DNA of 64,000 nt from CAVORB01 sp963736235 (GTDB lineage Bacteria; Pseudomonadota; Gammaproteobacteria; Chromatiales; Chromatiaceae), in the NCBI GenBank assembly GCA_963736235.1, contig CAVTOR010000006.1, positions 248,001 through 312,000 of the forward strand, read 5' to 3'. The notes under the pieces are model-generated. The model saw nothing but the letters and a program-made list of their open reading frames with translations, did not search any database and had not been told where the DNA came from. The translations under genes were made by a program, and so were the position numbers. Positions 26,566 to 35,593 of the stretch are shown piece by piece (within the stretch, counting starts at the first letter, position 1; every line of letters begins with the position of its first letter).

Positions 26566-26945
26566 GACAGCACCGCCGTGAGCGGCAGGGCCAGCAAAGG
26601 CGCCGCGACCAGCACGGCGATCGCCGTTTGCTGATAGACGGGCTTGTCGACACCGACATCCACATCGAGCAGCAGATAACGGATGCCGGCCAGAAAGTGA
26701 TGCATCAGGGCCCACAGTGCGAGGAACATCAGTACCTTGAACGGAAGGCTCGTGACGGTTTCCTGCACGGCGGCGAATCCCTCCGGGCTGGATACGGACT
26801 TGTCCAGGAGGTAGATCAGCGCCGGGATGCCGAGCACCATGACCACACCGGAGATGCGATGGCCGATGGACATGAGCCCGGCAACCGGGAGACGGATCTT
26901 GGTCAGATCCAGGAATACAGGTCTACGATGGGCGTTGGTCGTCAT
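26562..26945 (-). CDS. sdhC: Succinate dehydrogenase cytochrome b556 subunit
   Basis: 127 residues. The SdhC signature is SIGHRISGVVMVLGIP (quinone-site Ser and Arg), followed by LWALMHHFLAGIRYLLLD with the axial heme-ligand His. Three membrane helices in all. First gene of sdhCDAB; about 0.75 kb of non-coding DNA lies upstream. Start ATG 26945. Confidence 0.94.
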   Translation of the reverse strand: MTTNAHRRPVFLDLTKIRLPVAGLMSIGHRISGVVMVLGIPALIYLLDKSVSSPEGFAAVQETVTSLPFKVLMFLALWALMHHFLAGIRYLLLDVDVGVDKPVYQQTAIAVLVAAPLLALPLTAVLS

Positions 26946-27695
26946 TGTCTTTTTCCGCTTGGAACGGGCCCTGGTTAACTCCGCGAGGACCAGGACTGTT
27001 GTTATCCGTCGCCTGTCCGGCGACGATGGCTAACCCCTCTCGGGCGGGTGGTGCGCACTCCCTTCTGCCGTCGATTCTTGAACCGTCCAGGAAGACGTCG
27101 ATCCTACGGAGCTTATCCGCCCCGACTATCTACTGGGCGGTCGGGCCTTGCTCCGCTTCACACATCCCTTACTCGCTTCGACCGGGCCGACGCACCTCGC
27201 GGCAGGGATCGGTGAGCTGCAACCTACCGATCCAAACCGGATGCCAAGCCGGGGGCGACTCCCGGTCCGAACCCGAAATCCCGATCTCGTCGGTTCAGCA
27301 TAGACAACCTTTTCGGAAAACGGGTTCCGGATTAGGCGCACCCGGTGACTCGCCTACTCCGAACGCCGACGTCCACCCGTGCGCATGGCGCGGGAACATC
27401 GCCCAGATCGACGCGAATCCGTCGGGGCGAAACCATCGCATACTTTGTGCGCCGCAGCAAATTCTCGATTCCCCGATCACCCTGGCATCGGCGCGAGACC
27501 ACGCCGGAGATGGTTTCGATATCGCCGCGGCAGGAATGCAACACAGGGCACACTGGCGTGTACCGGATCGGGCCAAGATGAAGCCGGTGGTGAGATGGGC
27601 CAGGAGAGCAGACCCTAAACTCGGGTCGGAACGGGGAATGTCGTAAAAGCCCTGGTGCGGACCAAGCGGGCAGCAGGAGGCAGGGCGGCGGTGAC
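26946..27695. other. Long non-coding stretch upstream of sdhC
   Basis: No supportable gene in about 750 bp, exceptional in this compact window. The longest frame here (minus, 27295-27894) has no recognisable domain or coding character. A small perfect hairpin GTCGCC / GGCGAC (27008-27024) flanked by GTTA/TAAC lies about 65-80 bp upstream of the sdhC start and may be part of its leader. It could also hold an sRNA or degraded gene that I cannot recognise. Confidence 0.45.
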
Positions 27696-27722
27696 CGGCG
27701 GCCCCTGGGGGCTGGGCCGCCG
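27696..27722 (-). terminator. Strong hairpin after the 63-aa gene
   Basis: CGGCGGCCC (27696-27704) pairs perfectly with GGGCCGCCG (27714-27722), loop of 9. It lies 11 bp beyond the stop codon of the small minus-strand gene at 27734, as a terminator would. No U-tract follows. Confidence 0.5.
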
Positions 27723-27733
27723 TTGCACGAAGG

Positions 27734-27925
27734 TCAGTCGGACTCGCTACCCCAGGAGGCCATCGCGGATGGGGCGCCCGCGCTCGGGCGCATGTCGGCG
27801 AGGAACCGCGCAATCTGGTGGGCGCTAAGCTCTTGCACTTCGTAGCTCTGAAGCGTGCCCTCGAGCGAAAAATGGTCACTGGGACGCTGCTCACTGTTGG
27901 CGGGATTGCTCGTGCTCCGGCTCAT
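27734..27925 (-). CDS. Small hypothetical protein (63 aa), divergent from formate dehydrogenase
   Basis: Not recognised. From ATG 27925 the protein is MSRSTSNPANSEQRP... with a predicted helical middle (GTLQSYEVQELSAHQIARFL) and a Ser/Ala-rich end. There is no signal, membrane segment or cysteine. It is treated as real for three reasons: AAGGAG sits 7 bp upstream of the ATG; third codon positions are mostly G or C, as in neighbouring genes; and a perfect 9-bp hairpin follows the stop. It is divergent from fdsB-like across a 266-bp control region with nested repeats. It could be a small partner or regulator of the dehydrogenase, but position is the only evidence. Confidence 0.5.
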   Translation of the reverse strand: MSRSTSNPANSEQRPSDHFSLEGTLQSYEVQELSAHQIARFLADMRPSAGAPSAMASWGSESD

Positions 27926-28035
27926 GACATTGCTCCTTTCGCGCGCTTCCGCGACTCTGTGTGCTGTTGGTCGGGCGTTGACCGGCGTGATCCAGCCCTG
28001 TGATGCACAGTGTGTACGTTCGACCGCCAAGATTC

Positions 28036-28106
28036 CGAGACCTGTCGCACGAATTGCAGGCACCGCCGCACCTGGCCAACCCCGCCGGTTGCAATTCGCG
28101 AGACCT
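28036..28106. promoter_or_regulatory. Nested repeats in the divergent fds control region
   Basis: CGAATTGCA (28050-28058) and its perfect complement TGCAATTCG (28090-28098) are flanked outside by the direct repeat CGAGACCT (28036-28043 and 28099-28106). The arrangement lies between the divergent 63-aa gene and the formate dehydrogenase operon, as expected for a regulator-binding region. No regulator gene is adjacent. Confidence 0.45.
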
Positions 28107-28191
28107 CTGCTTCAATCGGGGAACCAACGGTCGGCTGTAGTTTGGCTGCAGGCCCGGACGACCATTCAATAACCGCAGGCGCAAGAACACC

Positions 28192-29874
28192 GTGTCCGAA
28201 ATCCCGAAACCGACCCGCAGACCGCGACCGCAGCCCAAGGGCCGTCGCGCCGGACCCGAGACCCGGGTGCGTCTAGATGCGGTGCTCGGCGCGATACCCC
28301 AGCGCCGGGACCTGCTCATCGAGCACCTGCACCGCATCCAGGATTCCCTCGGACATCTCCCCGCCGACCTGTTAGCCGCGCTCGCCGAGGCGCTTTCTCT
28401 CTCCGCGGTGGAGGTCTATGAGGTCGCGAGCTTCTATCACCACTTCGACCTGGTGCGCGAGGACGCGCGCCCGCCTCCAGCCGTGACGGTCCGCGTCTGT
28501 GACTCGATAGGTTGCGCACTGGCCGGGGCGGAGGCCTTGGCAGAAGGGTTGCCGGCAAGCCTGGGGCCTGAGGTGCGCGTTCAGCGGGTATCTTGCGTCG
28601 GGCGCTGCGACGCCGCTCCGATCGCCGTGGTGGGACGCAGGCCCTTGCCGGCAGCGACGCCGGACCGCATCGCCGACGCCATCAAGGCCGGCGAGCTCGA
28701 GGACAGGGTCCCCGCAGCCGAGGACTACCACGCCTACCGAACCACCGGCGGCTACAGGTTTCTGCGGGCCCTGACCCTGCACGCCAGCGACGAGCGCCGG
28801 GAATGGGTCATCGCCGAAATCGAACGCTCGGAACTGCGAGGTCTGGGCGGCGCCGGCTTCCCCGCCGGGCGCAAGTGGCGGATCGTGCGCGCCCAGCCAT
28901 CACCCAGGCTGATGGCCGTGAACCTGGACGAGGGAGAGCCGGGCACCTTCAAGGACCGACACTACCTCGAGACGCGCCCCCACCGCTTCCTCGACGGTAT
29001 GCTGATCGCCGCCAACGCGGTGGGGGTTGAGGCGATCTACGTCTACCTCCGCGACGAGTACGCGGGCTGCCGCGCCCTCCTGGAGCGGGAGCTTCACCGG
29101 CTGCGGGCGGACCCGCCCTGCCCCATCCCGCCCATCGAGCTCCGACGCGGCGCCGGCGCCTACGTCTGCGGGGAGGAGTCGGCCATGATCGAGTCCATCG
29201 AGGGCGGGCGCGGCCTGCCCCGCCTGCGCCCACCCTACGTGGCCGAGCGCGGGCTGTTCGGCCGCCCGACCCTGGTTCACAACCTGGAGACCCTGCACTG
29301 GGTGCCCGAAATCCTGCAACGGGGCGCCGACTGGTTCCTCTCCCACGGCCGCAACGGTCGCCGCGGTTTGCGCACATTCTCCCTGAGCGGGCGCGTGAAC
29401 CGACCCGGCGTCTACGTGGCCCCAGCTGGTATCAGCGCCAGCGAGCTGATCGACGAGTACGGTGGCGGCCTGCCCGCGGGGAAGCGTTTGAAGGCCTACT
29501 TTCCCGGCGGTGCGTCGGGCGGCATCCTCCCGGCTAGCCTTGCGGACCTGCCATTGGACTTCGACAGCCTGCAGGAGTACGGCTGCTTCGTCGGCTCGGC
29601 GGCCGTTATCGTCCTCGCCGAGGGAGACAGCGTGCGCGCGGCGGCGCTCAACGCCATGCGCTTCTTCGCCCGCGAATCCTGCGGCCAGTGCACCCCCTGC
29701 CGGGTCGGCTGCGACCGCGCGGCACGGCTGATGGCCGCTCCCGACTGGGACCTGCCGGCACTCGAAGACCTGGCCACGGTCCTGGCAGACGCCTCCATCT
29801 GCGGCCTCGGGCAGGCCGCGCCCAACCCGCTGCGCTGCCTGATCCGGTATTTTCCCGAGGAGCTGGGCCGATGA
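28192..29874 (+). CDS. Formate dehydrogenase NAD-binding subunit, FdsG-FdsB fusion
   Basis: 560 residues from GTG 28192 (an in-frame stop lies just upstream). Residues about 35-160 are a NuoE/FdsG-like thioredoxin-fold [2Fe-2S] domain with CDSIGC (from 103) and CVGRCDAAP. The rest is NuoF/FdsB: NADH/FMN site RGLGGAGFPAGRKW (about 218), NLDEGEPGTFKDRH, GAYVCGEESAMIESIEG, and the [4Fe-4S] ligands ESCGQCTPCRVGC (about 496). This soluble module passes electrons from formate oxidation to NAD+. In many FDHs the G and B parts are separate proteins; here they are fused. The stop overlaps the next ATG (ATGA), so translation is coupled. Confidence 0.92.
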   Translation: MSEIPKPTRRPRPQPKGRRAGPETRVRLDAVLGAIPQRRDLLIEHLHRIQDSLGHLPADLLAALAEALSLSAVEVYEVASFYHHFDLVREDARPPPAVTVRVCDSIGCALAGAEALAEGLPASLGPEVRVQRVSCVGRCDAAPIAVVGRRPLPAATPDRIADAIKAGELEDRVPAAEDYHAYRTTGGYRFLRALTLHASDERREWVIAEIERSELRGLGGAGFPAGRKWRIVRAQPSPRLMAVNLDEGEPGTFKDRHYLETRPHRFLDGMLIAANAVGVEAIYVYLRDEYAGCRALLERELHRLRADPPCPIPPIELRRGAGAYVCGEESAMIESIEGGRGLPRLRPPYVAERGLFGRPTLVHNLETLHWVPEILQRGADWFLSHGRNGRRGLRTFSLSGRVNRPGVYVAPAGISASELIDEYGGGLPAGKRLKAYFPGGASGGILPASLADLPLDFDSLQEYGCFVGSAAVIVLAEGDSVRAAALNAMRFFARESCGQCTPCRVGCDRAARLMAAPDWDLPALEDLATVLADASICGLGQAAPNPLRCLIRYFPEELGR

Positions 29875-32582
29875 GCTCCGGCGTTCAGTTCCGTTTGGAC
29901 GGCAACGACATCTCAGCGCTCCCCGGAGAGACCATCCTCCAGGCGGCAGCCCGCCATGGCCATGAGATCCCCCATCTCTGCTATCGAGAGAGCATGCGGC
30001 CGGACGGCAATTGCCGCGCCTGCGTGGTCGAGATCGCGGGCGAGCGTGCGCTGGCCGCCGCTTGCTGCCGGTGCCCGGTCGAGGGCATGGAGGTCGCGAG
30101 CGCCAGTGGACGCGCGCGTCGATCCCAGAGGCTGGTGCTCGAGCTGCTGCAGTCAGAGATCGGCGAGAGTGCGAGCAGCGACGAGCTGGCGCGCTGGGCT
30201 TCGCTCCTCGGCCTTGGCAAAGCCCGGTTCGGCGCCGGGACCCAGCCCACGGCGGACGTCTCTCACCCCGCCATCAGAGTCAACCTCGACGCCTGCATCC
30301 GGTGCACCCGCTGCGTGCGGGCCTGCCGCGAGGTGCAGGCCAACGACGTCATCGGCATGGCCGGACGCGGGGCGGCGACCCGTATCGTCTTCGACCTCGA
30401 GGACCCCCTTGGCGAATCGAGCTGCGTCGGCTGCGGCGAGTGCGTTCAGGCCTGCCCGACCGAAGCCTTGATGCCCGTCGTCCTGGCCGGGCGTGAGGGG
30501 CCCGAGCGCACGGTCGACTCCGTCTGTCCGTACTGTGGCGTGGGTTGCCAGATCCGATTCCAGATCCGCGATGACCGAATCGTCGCGGTGGAGGGTCGCG
30601 ACGGGCCGAGCAACAAGGGTCGTCTGTGCATCAAGGGCCGTTTCGGCTTCGACTATGCGCACCATCCGCAACGACTCACCCGCCCTCTTATTCGACGCGA
30701 GGACGGGCCCAAGAGGTCCGATCCCAACTTCGAAGCAGCCCCTGCCGCGGTCTTCCGCGAGGCAACCTGGGAAGAGGCCCTGGACCTTGCCGTCTCCGGG
30801 CTCGCTCGCATCAAGCGCGCGCACGGACCGCGGGCGCTCGCGGGCTTTGGCTCGGCGAAGGGCACCAACGAGGAGGCCTACTTGTTCCAGAAGCTGGTGC
30901 GCACGGGCTTCGGCAGCAACAACGTGGACCACTGCACCCGTCTCTGCCACGCCTCGTCCGTGGCCGCATTGCTGCAGATGATCGGCTCGGCCGCCGTCTC
31001 CAACCCCGTGGCGGACATAAGCGAGGCCGAGGTCATCGTCGTCATAGGCTCCAACACCACCGAGAATCACCCGGTTGCGGCCACCTTCATGAAAAATGCC
31101 GCGCGCGCCGGGAAGACGCTGATCCTGATGGACCCGCGTCGCACCGCGCTTGCCCGTCACGCCGATCTCTTCCTCCCGTTCCGCCCGGACACGGACGTGG
31201 CCATGCTCAACGCCATCATGCAGGCGGTGATCGAGCAGGACCTGGTGGACGCGGCCTTCATCGCCGCTCGCACCGAGGGCTACGAGGCGCTCAAGACCCA
31301 TCTGCGGGACTTCACGCCCGAACGCATGGCCCCCATCTGCGGCATCGACGCCGAGACCTTGCGGGAGGTGGCGCGGGTCTATGCGAGCGCGCGCGGCTCT
31401 ATGATCTTCTGGGGCATGGGCATCTCCCAACACGTGCACGGGACCGACAACGCGCGGTGCCTGATCGACCTCGCCCTGATCACCGGTCAGATCGGCCGCC
31501 CGGGCGCGGGACTGCACCCCTTGCGCGGGCAGAACAACGTCCAGGGGGCCTCGGACGCTGGCCTTATCCCCATGGTGCTCCCGGACTATCAACGGGTGGA
31601 CGATCCGGCGGCCAGAGCGTGTTTCGAGGCTCTGTGGGGCGCGGCGCTCGACGACCGGCCGGGACTCACGGTGGTGGAGGTGATGCACGCCGCGGCCCGC
31701 GGCGAGGTGCGGGGGATGTACATCATGGGCGAGAACCCGGCCATGTCGGACCCCAACCTGAACCAGGCCCGCTCAGCCCTGGCCACACTCGAGCACCTGG
31801 TGGTGCAGGACATCTTCCTCACCGAGACCGCGTGGTACGCGGATGTGGTCTTGCCCGCCTCCGCACTCCCGGAGAAGACGGGCACCTACACCAACACGGA
31901 CCGTCGGGTGCAGATTGGAAGGCAGGCGCTCGATCCGCCCGGTGAGGCTCGCAAGGACCTGACGATCATCATCGACATGGCCCGTCGCCTGGGGCTCGAC
32001 TGGGATTACGCCGGACCCAACGCCGTATTCGCGGAGATGCGCCGGGCCATGCCGAGCATCGCGGGCATTTCCTGGGAGCGGCTAGAGCGCGAAGGTGCCG
32101 TCACCTACCCTTGCCGAAACGAGGGCGACCCGGGGGAGTCCGTCATCTTCACCGACGCCTTCCCGCGCCCCGGCGGCAGAGGGCTGCTGGTCCCCGTAGC
32201 CTTAACGAATGCCGACGAGCTGCCCGACGACGCCTACCCCTGGATCCTGGTCACGGGCCGCCAGCTCGAGCACTGGCACACAGGTGCGATGACCCGGCGA
32301 TCCGCCGTGCTGGACGCCATCGAGCCCCTGCCCGTTGTCTGCCTGAACCCGACGGAGTTGGAACGCATCAGGACGATACCGGGGCAGTTGGTGCGCATCA
32401 GCTCCCGCCGCGGCGAGGTGACCGCCCACGCTCGGGCCGATGACGGGCTAGCGCCGGGCCAGGTCTTTCTCCCCTTCTGCTATCGGGAGGCTGCGGCCAA
32501 CCTGCTCACCAACGACGCCCTGGACCCCGACGGCAAGATCCCCGAGTTCAAGTTTTGCGCCGTCGCCGTTGCTGCGGGCTGA
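29871..32582 (+). CDS. Mo-dependent formate dehydrogenase catalytic subunit (FdsA-like)
   Basis: 903 residues. Parts in order: N-terminal [2Fe-2S] ferredoxin domain (LCYRESMRPDGNCRACVV); NuoG-like Cys/His and two [4Fe-4S] sites (CIRCTRCVRAC from 142; CVGCGECVQACP from 185); then a molybdopterin oxidoreductase domain with CPYCGVGCQIRF (from 219). The catalytic residue is Cys359 in DHCTRLCHASSVAALL, a Cys rather than selenocysteine. Pterin-binding runs such as GQNNVQGASDAG and the C-terminal dinucleotide-binding fold follow. It oxidises formate to CO2 (or the reverse), giving electrons to the fused GB subunit. No fdsC/fdhD sulfur-transfer or fdsD gene is in the window, so maturation factors must be elsewhere. 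Confidence 0.93.
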   Translation: MSSGVQFRLDGNDISALPGETILQAAARHGHEIPHLCYRESMRPDGNCRACVVEIAGERALAAACCRCPVEGMEVASASGRARRSQRLVLELLQSEIGESASSDELARWASLLGLGKARFGAGTQPTADVSHPAIRVNLDACIRCTRCVRACREVQANDVIGMAGRGAATRIVFDLEDPLGESSCVGCGECVQACPTEALMPVVLAGREGPERTVDSVCPYCGVGCQIRFQIRDDRIVAVEGRDGPSNKGRLCIKGRFGFDYAHHPQRLTRPLIRREDGPKRSDPNFEAAPAAVFREATWEEALDLAVSGLARIKRAHGPRALAGFGSAKGTNEEAYLFQKLVRTGFGSNNVDHCTRLCHASSVAALLQMIGSAAVSNPVADISEAEVIVVIGSNTTENHPVAATFMKNAARAGKTLILMDPRRTALARHADLFLPFRPDTDVAMLNAIMQAVIEQDLVDAAFIAARTEGYEALKTHLRDFTPERMAPICGIDAETLREVARVYASARGSMIFWGMGISQHVHGTDNARCLIDLALITGQIGRPGAGLHPLRGQNNVQGASDAGLIPMVLPDYQRVDDPAARACFEALWGAALDDRPGLTVVEVMHAAARGEVRGMYIMGENPAMSDPNLNQARSALATLEHLVVQDIFLTETAWYADVVLPASALPEKTGTYTNTDRRVQIGRQALDPPGEARKDLTIIIDMARRLGLDWDYAGPNAVFAEMRRAMPSIAGISWERLEREGAVTYPCRNEGDPGESVIFTDAFPRPGGRGLLVPVALTNADELPDDAYPWILVTGRQLEHWHTGAMTRRSAVLDAIEPLPVVCLNPTELERIRTIPGQLVRISSRRGEVTAHARADDGLAPGQVFLPFCYREAAANLLTNDALDPDGKIPEFKFCAVAVAAG

Positions 32583-32725
32583 CGCTTGCGTGACTGCCAA
32601 CACAAAACCGCAGGGGAGATTGCGCTGGAATTGGCCTATCAGCGGCAATTTGCGCTAATCTTACGCCCCATCAAGCGGATACGGGTCCGCGCGCACCGCC
32701 TCCAGGCGAACCACCAAGCATACAG

Positions 32726-33955
32726 ATGCCCATGACCACCACCTCCCGCAGGCAATCCCGATCCAGATCGGCGGCTGCCCTCGTCGCCCTCTCCGCCGTC
32801 TTCATCCTCTCCGCTTGCGCGCAGCTTCAGCCGCCAAAACCGCAGGCGGAGGCGCCCAAGGTGGCCCAGAAGCCGCCGCCGGTTCCGCCCCCCCCCGAAC
32901 CAGCCGCGCTCTACCAGTGGTACGGCGACGGCCGCACCGTGTCCCATATCGAGATCGACGTCGACCAGCAAAAGGCAGTTTTCTATGACGGCCCGCACCA
33001 GATCGGCTGGGCCATGGTCGCCTCGGGCATACGGTCCTACCCAACACCCACCGGGCGGTTCGCGGTGACCGAGAAGATCGTCGAGAAGCGCTCCAACCTC
33101 TACGGCAAGATCTACAACAGCAAGGGTAAGCTGGTCCGACGCAACGCGGAGATGGGCGTGCATCCGATTCCGGCAGGCGGGCGGTTCGAGGGGGCGAAGA
33201 TGCCCTACTTCATGCGCCTGACCAACGACGGCATCGGCATGCATGCCGGCCCCATTCCAAAGCCAGGCCGGCCCGCGTCCCACGGCTGCATACGCATGCC
33301 CCACAAGATGGCGCCTGTCCTCTATCAGCACGTCAGCATCGGCACGCCGGTCAGCATCGTCGGCAGTGGACCGAGCTACGAGCGCTACCTGGCGGCTCAG
33401 CGCGCGAAGGCCAAGAAACGGGCGCCCGCGGCTGCCCCGGAGACGACCGTCGCCGCAACGGCACAGCCTGAGGGCGCGCCCGCGACAGCGGAGTCGGGAT
33501 CTTCAACCACTGCGGCACCAGTCACCGCGCAAAGCGAGACAGGGCAAGGCGCCGCGCCGGCGGTGAGCGATGCCCCCCCAGTGCCGGCAACAGAACAGGC
33601 TTCCGCCGCGCCATCCGATACCGCCTCGGGCGGAACAGCCGCCACCTCGGCTGCGCCCGGCACCGCCGGCCCGGCTGTCGAGCCTGCGACAGCAAACAGC
33701 GCGAGCGAGACCGACGGCGTGGCGCCAGTACCGAGCGATAACGCCGCGCCGACGGAGACGGTCACGACGCAAACGGCACCTGCCGAACAAGAGTCCGCGG
33801 ACCCGGCGACCGGAACCAGCGCAGATACAGTCCGGGCACCGAACACGCAGCCGACCTCCGACGCGGGCATGGCTGGAGCAACGGGTGTCGGAACCGGAGC
33901 CGCGGTATCCCCTCCCGCCCCTCGCCACGGAGCCCGCATACAAGAGGAGGGATAG
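32726..33955 (+). CDS. L,D-transpeptidase (YkuD family) with long disordered tail
   Basis: 409 residues, ATG 32726 (second ATG at 32732). A lipoprotein-type signal ALVALSAVFILSAC (Cys about 31) is followed by a Pro-rich linker and a YkuD domain (about 70-215). Its catalytic motif is GMHAGPIPKPGRPASHGCIR (the His and the SHGC-R cysteine site). Such enzymes make 3-3 crosslinks in peptidoglycan or attach proteins to it. After residue 230 the last 180 residues are almost wholly Ala/Thr/Pro/Ser/Glu, low complexity and presumably disordered, far beyond the catalytic domain. The gene stands alone between fdsA and a convergent SPOR-type gene. Confidence 0.88.
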   Translation: MPMTTTSRRQSRSRSAAALVALSAVFILSACAQLQPPKPQAEAPKVAQKPPPVPPPPEPAALYQWYGDGRTVSHIEIDVDQQKAVFYDGPHQIGWAMVASGIRSYPTPTGRFAVTEKIVEKRSNLYGKIYNSKGKLVRRNAEMGVHPIPAGGRFEGAKMPYFMRLTNDGIGMHAGPIPKPGRPASHGCIRMPHKMAPVLYQHVSIGTPVSIVGSGPSYERYLAAQRAKAKKRAPAAAPETTVAATAQPEGAPATAESGSSTTAAPVTAQSETGQGAAPAVSDAPPVPATEQASAAPSDTASGGTAATSAAPGTAGPAVEPATANSASETDGVAPVPSDNAAPTETVTTQTAPAEQESADPATGTSADTVRAPNTQPTSDAGMAGATGVGTGAAVSPPAPRHGARIQEEG

Positions 33956-34070
33956 GGAGCGATCGGGCGGGTTTGCGCTGAATCCCCCGAATCGACGCGG
34001 CTCACCAAGGTTCGACCGTGCCATCCGTATGCCGCCGGACTTGCAGGGTGCCTTGGCGAGGGGACAGCCG

Positions 34071-35450
34071 CTACGGCTGGCTCTCCGTAGCCGGACCGAC
34101 CGGAACCAGGCTGGTCCCGGCGGGGAGCGGACGAACCCAGGGTTTCAACTCTAGGAACGCCGGCGCCAGCGCCTCGACCGCAGCCCTGGCTTCCTCCCTG
34201 GTCGCGAAATTTCCTAGAAAAACCAAATACCAAGTTTGCCCCGCGTTGTCCGAGAGCATGTATCGGGCCTCGTCGACGATTCCGAACCGCTCGGCGAAGG
34301 GTCGCACGCTGGACTCGCTGCGAAAGCTGATGAGCTGGATGGCGAAACGCTCATTCTCCAGGACCACGACGCCAGGCCGAGCATCGGGGGTTGACGTTTC
34401 TTCCTCGGTCGCCACCGGCGACGTATTCGGATAGGTGGCCTCTACCTGGGACGCGTCCTTGACTTGCTCCTGCCGTGTCGCGCCAGCCGTGGCGGATGGC
34501 TCGTCTGCGGACGCGGTCGAGCCCTGCCCGTCGCTTTCTGGCGCAGATGCCGCGGGCTCTGCCTCCAAGGATTGGTCAGGCACCCCGGACGCCGGGATTT
34601 CCTCCGACGAAGCGCCGGCGTCCGGTGTTTGCTCCTGCGGCGGCACCTGATCGTCTTGAGAGGTCGGATCGGTTTCCGGCGCCTGCTGGGTCGTGACCTC
34701 GGGCGCGGGCTGCAAGGGCATCCCGCTTCCAGGCCGGGTACCGTCCCCTTCGCCATCCACGGCCATGCCGTCCTGCACCGGAGGCGGAAGCTGAGATGGT
34801 TCCGCCGATGTCTCTGCGGCCGGGCTGTCCCCCGAAACTGGCGACACAGGCAGGGAAGCCGACTCCGGTCCGGAATCGATCCGACCGGCCTGAACAAGAG
34901 CGTCGGCAGACGCGGCCCGCGGCGCTTCGGCGCGCGAATCCTCGCCCCAACCGAATCGGAGAGCCAGGAACAGGGCGACGATCAACACGCCGAGAACGAC
35001 CTGACCGATCGCGAAGCGACGCAGGATACGACCCTGCGCAACCTCGGCCTTTTCGTGCGCCAGCTGCTGCAGCCGTCGCAACTCGTCCTGGAGCCCGCCA
35101 AGCTCGTCCTCGAGGATATCCAGACGCACGTCGATGCTGCCGGTGAAGCGGCGCACCGTGTCTTCCCACAAGTTCTTCACCTCCGGCGCGATGTCCTCGC
35201 CGGACGCATCCACCTGCCCCTGACGCTCATCCAGTGGCAGAGGCTCAGGCTCCCGACGCAGGGCGAGCAAGACCTCGCTGAACCGTTGTTCAAGCTCCGC
35301 CAAACGCGTGGACGGGTCGGTTTGATCGGCGGAAACCACGGGGTCGCCATCCGCTTCGGTGTTGCCGGACTCAAGGTTCACGTGACAGGTCCATCGCGTT
35401 GCTATCGGCCGATCATAGTAGCGCCGCTCGGGGGGTGTGAGGAAGGCCAC
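34071..35450 (-). CDS. Single-pass membrane protein with SPOR-like C-terminal domain
   Basis: 459 residues from GTG 35450 (GTG 35381 is an alternative; neither has a clear ribosome site). Layout: N-terminal cytosolic coiled region (LAELEQRFSEVLLALRRE; LEDELGGLQDELRRLQQL), one membrane helix IGQVVLGVLIVALFLALRFG near residue 150, a long acidic Pro/Glu/Ser/Thr linker, and a C-terminal domain about 380-450. That domain's pattern FAIQLISFRSESSVRPFAER...WYLVFLGNFATREEARAAVE fits SPOR, which binds denuded peptidoglycan strands. Likely an envelope or cell-wall factor. It is convergent with the L,D-transpeptidase gene. Confidence 0.75.
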   Translation of the reverse strand: MAFLTPPERRYYDRPIATRWTCHVNLESGNTEADGDPVVSADQTDPSTRLAELEQRFSEVLLALRREPEPLPLDERQGQVDASGEDIAPEVKNLWEDTVRRFTGSIDVRLDILEDELGGLQDELRRLQQLAHEKAEVAQGRILRRFAIGQVVLGVLIVALFLALRFGWGEDSRAEAPRAASADALVQAGRIDSGPESASLPVSPVSGDSPAAETSAEPSQLPPPVQDGMAVDGEGDGTRPGSGMPLQPAPEVTTQQAPETDPTSQDDQVPPQEQTPDAGASSEEIPASGVPDQSLEAEPAASAPESDGQGSTASADEPSATAGATRQEQVKDASQVEATYPNTSPVATEEETSTPDARPGVVVLENERFAIQLISFRSESSVRPFAERFGIVDEARYMLSDNAGQTWYLVFLGNFATREEARAAVEALAPAFLELKPWVRPLPAGTSLVPVGPATESQP

Positions 35451-35532
35451 GGCTGAACCGCAGGGAGCGTCGCGAGACCGCGAGACAGCCGCAATCGACC
35501 CCGAGTGACGCCGTTGAGGACTGGATGGTTGC

Positions 35533-35558
35533 TATACTGCGAATGCCGATCGGCGTTC
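35533..35558 (+). promoter_or_regulatory. Possible -10 box and palindrome upstream of queD-like gene
   Basis: TATACT at 35533-35538, followed at once by the near-perfect palindrome GAATGCCGATCGGCGTTC (35541-35558) and TATTTT. The palindrome covers the expected transcription start. It could be an operator or a short attenuating hairpin. No convincing -35 is seen. Confidence 0.35.
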
Positions 35559-35593
35559 TATTTTGAATCTGCCATGACCGCGAAGGCACCGAT

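Noticed and set aside
27295..27894. 199-codon minus-strand ORF in the gap upstream of sdhC
   Set aside because: Overlaps the better supported 63-aa gene in another frame, no domain, no ribosome site, amino-acid use unlike real proteins.
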